From the NCBI GenBank assembly GCA_023460085.1, contig JAEWRI010000001.1, forward strand, positions 127,759 through 191,758: a DNA stretch of 64,000 nucleotides, written 5' to 3'. Below, one piece after another: positions 59,044 through 64,000 of this stretch. The notes under the pieces were generated by a model, which was not told the origin of the DNA, did no database searches, and saw only the letters and a list, made by a program, of their open reading frames with translations. Made by a program: the position numbers and the translations under genes. Position 1 is the first letter of the stretch; the number at the start of each line of letters is the position of its first letter. This DNA comes from Bacillota bacterium. GTDB taxonomy: Bacteria > Bacillota > Clostridia > Christensenellales > SZUA-584.

Positions 59044-59084
59044 ATCCGCCCTCCCGTTTTCATCCATATACCGCGGCAGCGCAT

Positions 59085-59160
59085 CTGTCCGCCTGCCTTC
59101 CCGCAGCTCACGATGTACTTTATCGCCGGGGGCAAATTCTGTGGTGTCATGCCGACTGAC
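59085..59160 (-). pseudogene. relic of the 56486 lipoprotein 3' end
   Basis: The plus-strand stretch with CCGCAGCTCACGATGTA, TCGCCGGGGGCAAATTCTGTGG and TCATGC parallels 56506-56545 (CGCAGCTCACGATATA, CGCCGCCGGAAGCGAATTC) at about 80 percent by eye, in the same orientation. It sits between the HEAT gene and lipoprotein C and has no open frame of its own. Confidence 0.55.
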
Positions 59161-59195
59161 TTACGGCGTCGGGCAGCGGCAGCGGTTTCCCGCCG

Positions 59196-60122
59196 CTATG
59201 CTTCCTTCAGATACTTTTCCAGCTTCTCGACGACGCCCGGCACGTAGAGTGTGTCGCAGACGACGCCGCCCCGCACGATCAGCTGGAACGTTCCGAAGCG
59301 TGTGTCGTGCACCTGATCCTCGCCCATGCCGAAGTTTGCGCCGCCCACGAGCGCGTCCGCCGCCGCCTCGGACATGCCGGGCTGTATGGCGCGCAGACCG
59401 TCCAGCAGCTTCTGTGCCGACGCACGCTGCGCCGCGTGCTTGCGCTGCTCCAGATCGTCCCCGCCGATGCCCAGCTTTTCAAGGTTGCGCACGATGGCCT
59501 TGACCACCGCCTCGTCACGCGCGGTATCCAGCAGCGCCATCAGCGCCTCCACGGCCGCCTCTCCGCCGATCCGCCCGATGCCATCTACCATCAGAGAGCG
59601 GTGATACGCACCTTCGTGCGTGTTGGTGGCCTCTGTGGTCAGCCGCGCCAGTGCGCGAGGAGATCCGGTTTTTGCGAGCGCGCGCATCACCGGCATACCA
59701 ATCTCGCTGTCTGCGAGCTCCAGCAATCGCGGCACCGCCGCTTCACCCAGCGAGCCCAGCGCGTCGATAGCGCCGTTGACGCCCGTATAATCCCCGCTGC
59801 GGTAGCTGCGCATCACATCCAGCAGGGGCTCTATGGCAGCACTGCCCGCCGTTTTCGCAAGCGCTCCCGCCGCGTATTTGATGATGATATTTTCGCTGTC
59901 GTGCAGCGCCTGCGCCAGCGCTTCCGCTGCGGCCGCCTCGCCCGTTTGGCCCAGCACCTCAATGGCGCTCAGCCGCTTAGACCAGTCGCTGCCCTGCAAA
60001 TCGGCGATCAGGCGGCGGCATTCCGCGCTCGGAACCTTCTGCGGCGTGTTCCCGGCGCTCCTCGTCCTTCCGCACCTTGCGCATTTGTCGCCTTCCCATT
60101 GGTGTCCGAATAAGCAACCCAT
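59196..60122 (-). CDS. HEAT-repeat protein with N-terminal zinc ribbon
   Basis: 308 residues from the ATG at 60122 behind GGGGGAGAG. The opening CLFGHQWEGDKCARCG holds paired Cys and His for a zinc knuckle. Then come five to six HEAT units (SKRLSAIEVLGQTGEAAAAEALAQAL, AIDALGSLGEAAVPRLLELA and others, about 45-225). The last 70 residues include FGTFQLIVRGGVVCDTLYVPG. Cytosolic. It is the first gene after the kinase transcript terminator, so probably a protein-protein adaptor of the cassette. Confidence 0.8.
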   Translation of the reverse strand: MGCLFGHQWEGDKCARCGRTRSAGNTPQKVPSAECRRLIADLQGSDWSKRLSAIEVLGQTGEAAAAEALAQALHDSENIIIKYAAGALAKTAGSAAIEPLLDVMRSYRSGDYTGVNGAIDALGSLGEAAVPRLLELADSEIGMPVMRALAKTGSPRALARLTTEATNTHEGAYHRSLMVDGIGRIGGEAAVEALMALLDTARDEAVVKAIVRNLEKLGIGGDDLEQRKHAAQRASAQKLLDGLRAIQPGMSEAAADALVGGANFGMGEDQVHDTRFGTFQLIVRGGVVCDTLYVPGVVEKLEKYLKEA

Positions 60123-60194
60123 GTAAGCTCTCCCCCTGTGTATTTCAATCTGCGGCGGGCCGCGGTGCGGCACCCCCCTACCATGATAGCAGAC

Positions 60195-60233
60195 AAAAAA
60201 GCCCCGGCGGTGTGCTGAATGCACACTTCCGGG
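60195..60233 (-). terminator. intrinsic terminator of the HTH-kinase transcript
   Basis: Minus-strand CCCGGAAGTGTGC and GCACACCGCCGGGG pair around ATTCA, followed by TTTTTT; it starts 18 bases after the kinase stop. Confidence 0.85.
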
Positions 60234-60250
60234 ACGCAGTCCACCCTAAA

Positions 60251-61990
60251 TTACTGGTATCTGATTTCAAAAGAGGCGCGGCCCGCGATGGCCTCCCCCG
60301 CTTCGCGCATGTCCTCGCTGAGCGTCAGCGTGCTGAGGCGCGGCGCGGAAAGCAGCGGCTCCAGCGATAGCTCCGGCATGGCGGTCAGCGTAAGGGTTTC
60401 CAGGCTGTCCAGCGTCTCAATGCCGTCCAGCGAGGAAAGCTGCATGCCGTTGAGTATGAGGTCTCTCAGCCCCTGGATGCCCGCGAGCCCTTCGAAGGAG
60501 CTCAGGGGCGTTCCGCCGATCTTGAGCTGACCCACGGTTTTGCCCTGAAGGTATGGCAGGAACTTGTCCGGGTCCACCCATTCGAGGTGCAGACAGTCCA
60601 GATCTCCCAATGACGACAGCGCGGAAAAATCCTGTGCCTGACAGTCCGTCATCACCAGGTTGGTGAGGCTGACGCAGCCCGCCAGCGCGGAGATGTCCGT
60701 AACGCCCTCACAATTGTCCATCGTAAACTGACGCAGCTGCTTCAGCCCGCCCACCGCGGAGATGTCCGTAAAATCGCCGCCCGAGAAAACCAGTATCTCC
60801 AGGCTTTGCAGCCCGGCGACATCAGAGATGTCCGTGAGTTCGGTCCGTCCGACGCAGAGCGTCTGCAGGTTCGGAAGCTGTGCCACATCCTTAAGAGACG
60901 CAAGCTGCGCGCTGCCCACAGATGTCTCGCCCCTGTCCACCGAGGAGCGCAGCGCGAAGAATTCGTCCCATGTCTTCGCAAACTGGTCGCCGTAGATGCA
61001 GATCTCCGTGACGGCGGGCAGAGCCTCAGCCTTGATAGGCTCGTCTGCGGCCTTGTCCAGCTGATACCGGACCGCCTGCTCCATGACCGGGTCGGCAAAC
61101 ACCGCGTTGGAAACATCATAGAAGAGCGCCGGGCGCACGTCCGTGAAGCGTCCCATCGCGAAGCCGCCCATGAGCGCGGCAAGCAGCGCCGCCGACGCCG
61201 CGCAGACCTTCGCCGCCCGCCTCGCGATGTGACCGTCGGCACGCAGCAGCGCGGCCTTCACGCGCTTTGCGTCGCGGTATCGCGCCTGCGGGGCAAACGC
61301 CGTGCAGCGGCGCACGATGCGCCTGAGGCGCGGGTTTAGAATATGCCCGCCCTGTGTGCGTCCCGTCAGCAGCCACGAGAGCACCACACCGAGGGAGAAG
61401 ATATCGGCGCGCGCGTCGGTCTGCGCGAAGCCGTATTGCTCCGGCGGCGCGAATTCCTGCGTGCCGAAGAATACCGTATCGGCCCGGGCGTTCTCGTCGT
61501 ACACGCGCGATATGCCAAAGTCGATGAGCGTGATGCGCCCGTCGTCGTCCCGGATGATGTTCTGCGGCTTGATGTCGCGGTGAATCACGGGCGGGCGCTG
61601 GCTGTGCAGATAATGCAGTATATCGCAGAGCTGCACACAGGCATCAATCACCTGCGCTTCGCCCAGCGGCTTTTTCAGGCGGCTCAGCGGTGTTCCCTGC
61701 GCGTACCCGCGCACCACGCAGAGCGTCTCGTCGTCGCGGAATTCCTCTACAAACGCGGGCAGACCCCCGTGGCGCAGCTTCTTTAACAGCTCGTCCTCGG
61801 TGGTGCGCGAGAGCAGCGATTTGTCGGTGTAGCATTTGGCGATGAAGGGCGCGCCAAAACGGTCGCGCACGAGCAGCGTTTCGCCCATCTCGCCGTGCGC
61901 GAGGCACTCCAGCAGTTCGTATTTACTCAGAAAGGCTTCGGGATAGTGGGTGCCGTCGAAGCCGCTTAAAAAGTCGTTCAGCGATACCAT
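60251..61990 (-). CDS. transmembrane Ser/Thr kinase with extracellular leucine-rich repeats
   Basis: 579 residues starting MVSLNDFL; the ATG overlaps the HTH gene stop by one base. Kinase domain about 24-260: a relaxed Gly loop HGEMGE at 32-37, ATP-site K52, catalytic HRDIKPQN at 137-144, DFG at 157-159, and APPEQYG in the activation segment. One membrane helix lies near 277-297. The outer part has the cap FADPVMEQAVRYQLDK like the nearby lipoproteins, then leucine-rich repeats (TDISDVAGLQSLEIL and others). Usual bacterial kinases carry PASTA ectodomains; the LRR ectodomain points to the local LRR lipoproteins as partners or competitors. Confidence 0.9.
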   Translation of the reverse strand: MVSLNDFLSGFDGTHYPEAFLSKYELLECLAHGEMGETLLVRDRFGAPFIAKCYTDKSLLSRTTEDELLKKLRHGGLPAFVEEFRDDETLCVVRGYAQGTPLSRLKKPLGEAQVIDACVQLCDILHYLHSQRPPVIHRDIKPQNIIRDDDGRITLIDFGISRVYDENARADTVFFGTQEFAPPEQYGFAQTDARADIFSLGVVLSWLLTGRTQGGHILNPRLRRIVRRCTAFAPQARYRDAKRVKAALLRADGHIARRAAKVCAASAALLAALMGGFAMGRFTDVRPALFYDVSNAVFADPVMEQAVRYQLDKAADEPIKAEALPAVTEICIYGDQFAKTWDEFFALRSSVDRGETSVGSAQLASLKDVAQLPNLQTLCVGRTELTDISDVAGLQSLEILVFSGGDFTDISAVGGLKQLRQFTMDNCEGVTDISALAGCVSLTNLVMTDCQAQDFSALSSLGDLDCLHLEWVDPDKFLPYLQGKTVGQLKIGGTPLSSFEGLAGIQGLRDLILNGMQLSSLDGIETLDSLETLTLTAMPELSLEPLLSAPRLSTLTLSEDMREAGEAIAGRASFEIRYQ

Positions 61991-62439
61991 CACTCGTCCC
62001 CCAGTATGGGCAGCTCCAGATCGTAGAGCAGCGTCTGCGCTTCGGTGAGGCCGCACCGGCGCTCCAGGCAATAGATGACGGCGGCGTCGCGCTTCAGCCG
62101 CGGGTACAGCGGACTCTTCTCCGCTATCTGCAGCAGCTTCTGCGTTTCCTCCAGCGTAAGGCCAAAACCGAAGGCCAGCTGCAGCACCTTGTCGCGCGAG
62201 GGTTTGCGCGTGCCGTTGAACAGCTGGTAGCCGTAGGTGCGCTCGATGGAGGCGCGCTGTATCACGGCTTCCCGCTTCTGCCCGCGTTCCTTACAGAGGC
62301 GGCAGAGGTGGGCGCTGAGCTCGGGCACATCAAAGCTGTCCTCATTCTGTTCAATGAAGTCCTTGACGTCCGCCGATTTGAAGAGACGCCGAAGCAGCGT
62401 GCTGGTTCGGGGTTTTCGCGGTAAAGGCTGCAGTTGCAT
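61990..62439 (-). CDS. helix-turn-helix protein coupled to the kinase
   Basis: 149 residues from MQLQPLPRK (AGAGGTAG upstream). The central region KREAVIQRASIERTYGYQLFNGTRKPSRDKVLQLAFGFGLTLEE (about 58-100) follows the XRE pattern. A helical tail with LYPRLKRDAAVIYCL follows. Proteins of this form stand directly upstream of Ser/Thr kinase genes in clostridia; the stop overlaps the kinase start, so the two are translationally coupled. A likely kinase substrate or transcriptional output. Confidence 0.8.
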   Translation of the reverse strand: MQLQPLPRKPRTSTLLRRLFKSADVKDFIEQNEDSFDVPELSAHLCRLCKERGQKREAVIQRASIERTYGYQLFNGTRKPSRDKVLQLAFGFGLTLEETQKLLQIAEKSPLYPRLKRDAAVIYCLERRCGLTEAQTLLYDLELPILGDE

Positions 62440-62470
62440 CAAACTACCTCTGGAATACGGTGTTATTTTT

Positions 62471-62476
62471 ATTATA
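62471..62476 (-). promoter_or_regulatory. extended -10 promoter of the HTH-kinase operon
   Basis: Minus-strand TGGTATAAT (TG, one base, perfect TATAAT) 32 bases before the HTH start; the best -35 (TTGGTA) is 19 bases upstream, so the extended -10 probably carries the promoter. Confidence 0.55.
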
Positions 62477-62530
62477 CCACACAATTCCCAGCCCGTACCA
62501 ATAAAATCGCGGAAGAAATGACAAAAAAGC

Positions 62531-63202
62531 TTATGGTTTCAACGCGCGGCGGATAAAATCCATGATGCTCTTTTCCACGGCAGCGGGATCGAAATCCTCG
62601 CCCAGGAAGATGCGCATGCGGTCTTTGAAGTAGTCCACCGAGAAGGAAAACTGGTACATCATCAGCAGGTTGTCGATGAAGAACGCGGCGGCGGCCTCGT
62701 CGGCGTCGGCGCGGATTTGACCGCGCTCTCTGGCCTCTCGGATGGCGTCGCGGTACATGCGCACAGTGACGGTTTCCAGCTTGTTGGAGAGACGCAGCGC
62801 CATCTGCGCAAGGCCCTGCGTTGTGAGATCGAGATAGATTTGGTTGTACTCGGGGTACTTGAGCGCGTACTCCCGCGACGCGGCCAGCAAGCCTTCGAAC
62901 ATCGTGAAGAAGTCCGTCTGCTTCGCGCGCGCTTCGGTCAGCACGTCCTCCAGCAGCATATAGGCGCTGCCCACCACCGCGAGAAACAGATCCTCTTTGG
63001 ACGCGAAATAGCTGTACATCGCGCCGATGCTGATGCCCGCCTTTTTGGCGATGTCGTTGATGTTGGTGGCGCTGTAGCCGTTCGCCGCGAACGCCGCCAC
63101 CGCGACGTCCAGCACGCGCTGCCGCCGCTCCGCCGTGGTCTTGTCGAACGTGTCCTTATGAAACTGCAGCTCCGGTTCGCCCTTTGACGTATCCTTTGCC
63201 AA
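62531..63202 (-). CDS. TetR/AcrR family regulator
   Basis: 223 residues. A short charged lead precedes the HTH (RRQRVLDVAVAAFAANGYSATNINDIAKKAGISIGAMYSYFASKEDLF, about 27-75), then an all-helical ligand domain. The start is a TTG (63200-63202) behind GGAGGAGGCGG. No adjacent efflux or enzyme gene is visible; target and ligand unknown. It reads toward, and ends 46 bases before, the HTH-kinase promoter. Confidence 0.92.
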   Translation of the reverse strand: MAKDTSKGEPELQFHKDTFDKTTAERRQRVLDVAVAAFAANGYSATNINDIAKKAGISIGAMYSYFASKEDLFLAVVGSAYMLLEDVLTEARAKQTDFFTMFEGLLAASREYALKYPEYNQIYLDLTTQGLAQMALRLSNKLETVTVRMYRDAIREARERGQIRADADEAAAAFFIDNLLMMYQFSFSVDYFKDRMRIFLGEDFDPAAVEKSIMDFIRRALKP

Positions 63203-63555
63203 TATGCCGCCTCCTCCGCGCTGATGGATCCGTACTCATATTACCGTTCCGCGCGCGCGGGTGTCAATAGCGCCGCGGCAACAGGAAAGCACACCGGCGC
63301 TACTGTGGCAAGCTTTTCCGGCGCAAGATGTGCTCAATAGCGTTTGTGTTTTGCGTTACCCTCTTCGGCGCGCACGGGAGTTCGCCGCGGAGCTGGGAGT
63401 TGAGGTTATGAGGGTGGAAAGTCAGGCAAGCGTGGCAGCTGCGGGGTTCCGGAGGAGAGGCTAAAGAAAAAAACCTTGCTGATGTTTCCCGCGCCCTACG
63501 GGGGATGTGCGACATCGTAGTGGCGGATAGTATCTGCCCGCGCACGCATCCCAAA

Positions 63556-63727
63556 GCCTTCCCCTCGAGGGGAAGGGGCACAGGGCGCAGCCATGACGGA
63601 TGAGGTGGCGCGCGTTTGCATCACCCATACCCCGACAATGCGAAAATACGGCAGCAGTTCCACCTCATCACCCGAATGCCCAATCTCCGATTCGGCATCC
63701 GGGAGCTTCCCCTTGAGGGGAAGCCTT
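63556..63727. repeat. palindromic intergenic repeat, copy 1
   Basis: 172 bases framed by two hairpins, CCTTCCCCTCGAGGGGAAGG at the left and CTTCCCCTTGAGGGGAAG at the right. Inside, GATGAGGTGG (63590s) is inverted as CCACCTCATC (63660s). It has the form of a non-autonomous palindromic element with no coding content. The second copy begins 294 bases later in the same orientation. Confidence 0.85.
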
Positions 63728-63849
63728 GCAATGCCCGTCACGTTTGTTCATTAACGGTGAAACTGTGCCTGCCACTCCATTACCTCGGCGCGTATAGGAT
63801 ACCCGTTCCTGGCACTGATCCGCGCCCTATGGGGAATGCGTATCCTCAG

Positions 63850-64000
63850 GCCTTCCCCTCGAGGGGAAGGTGTCAGGGCGCAGCCATGACGGATGAGGTG
63901 GCGCGCGTTTGCAGCACCGACATGTCACTTCTCATGCCGAGTAGAGCAATAGCACAGCGCCAGTGTCCACCTCATCACCCGGATGCCCAATCTCCGATTC
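63850..64000. repeat. palindromic intergenic repeat, copy 2, cut by window
   Basis: Starts with the same CCTTCCCCTCGAGGGGAAGG hairpin and shares AGGGCGCAGCCATGACGGAT, GAGGTGGCGCGCGTTTGCA and CACCTCATCACCCG with copy 1. The centre is diverged and longer. The right hairpin lies past base 64000. Confidence 0.85.

Larger units (their letters stand above)
63203..64000. other. 798-base non-coding end of window
   Basis: Apart from the two palindromic repeats listed separately, no coding frame with a ribosome site was found. The part at 63400-63475 is purine-rich and ends in an A-run; its nature is unclear. Confidence 0.5.

Noticed and set aside
63261..63464. Plus-strand 67-codon frame upstream of the TetR gene
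   Set aside because: No ribosome site and no recognisable composition; it lies in repeat-rich intergenic DNA.
1..64000. tRNA, rRNA or CRISPR array
   Set aside because: No TTCGANNC-type T-arms with acceptor stems, no rRNA-like stretches and no regularly spaced short repeats were found; the only direct repeats are the intergenic elements and LRR coding units.

Overview
The window is a high-G+C stretch of a Gram-positive, endospore-forming bacterium, most likely an anaerobic member of the Clostridia. The evidence is spo0A, spoIIM, spoIVB, both dipicolinate synthase subunits, a PdaA-type deacetylase, Shine-Dalgarno sites of AGGAGG type, many lipoprotein signal peptides and the gene order. The species cannot be named from the sequence. 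Almost all genes lie on the minus strand; the exceptions are a DUF3795 gene at 3 kb and a four-gene block at 24.8-27.4 kb.

0-3 kb: an aromatic amino acid operon, DAHP synthase > tyrA > aroB (cut by the window edge). It is preceded by a sigma-A promoter, a 37-residue leader peptide rich in Tyr and Phe, and an intrinsic terminator, which together form a transcription attenuator. 3-6 kb: DUF3795 protein, metallo-beta-lactamase-fold hydrolase, a XerD-like protein that lacks catalytic residues, and spoIIM. 6-14 kb: the classic Firmicutes block tlyA > nadK > argR > recN > spoIVB > spo0A. It is preceded by a small membrane protein and a ~660-nt structured non-coding RNA; I identify these from synteny as OapA and OLE RNA. 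14-24.5 kb: recA, pgsA, rimO and ftsK/spoIIIE, then tepA, dpaB, dpaA, an all-alpha dUTPase-like protein, an M16 protease and a YlxY-like remnant of a deacetylase, matching the ylxY-mlpA-ymxH-spoVFAB-tepA-spoIIIE neighbourhood of bacilli.

24.7-27.4 kb (plus strand): a redoxin lipoprotein, a 48-residue CXXC peptide of the CD1871A type and a NapH-like polyferredoxin form a small electron-transfer operon. A methyltransferase follows, behind a leader with mutually exclusive hairpins. 27.4-39.4 kb: accessory metabolism, including a zinc-ribbon membrane protein, pdaA, a frameshifted yjdF with its riboswitch candidate, a sirtuin, an alpha/beta hydrolase, DegV, an M20 peptidase with a two-subunit membrane system, asparaginase and a P-loop kinase. 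39.4-43.6 kb: a tight four-gene operon of an HD hydrolase, a radical SAM enzyme with an unusual cysteine spacing, a membrane-anchored protein with faint class I tRNA-synthetase resemblance, and a divergent ThiC-family enzyme. I regard this as the best candidate for an undescribed biosynthetic system. 43.8-46.2 kb: copper P-type ATPase.

46.5-62.5 kb: a large cassette of surface proteins. It begins with an HTH protein and a transmembrane Ser/Thr kinase whose outer domain carries leucine-rich repeats. It continues with a HEAT-repeat protein, three leucine-rich-repeat lipoproteins, two other lipoproteins, a BamE-like protein, a second cytosolic helical protein and three paralogous DUF5050-type lipoproteins. 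Two non-coding gaps hold relics of cassette genes, so the array is turning over by duplication and decay. 62.5-64 kb: a TetR regulator and copies of a palindromic intergenic repeat. No tRNA, rRNA, CRISPR array, phage module or intact insertion sequence was seen.
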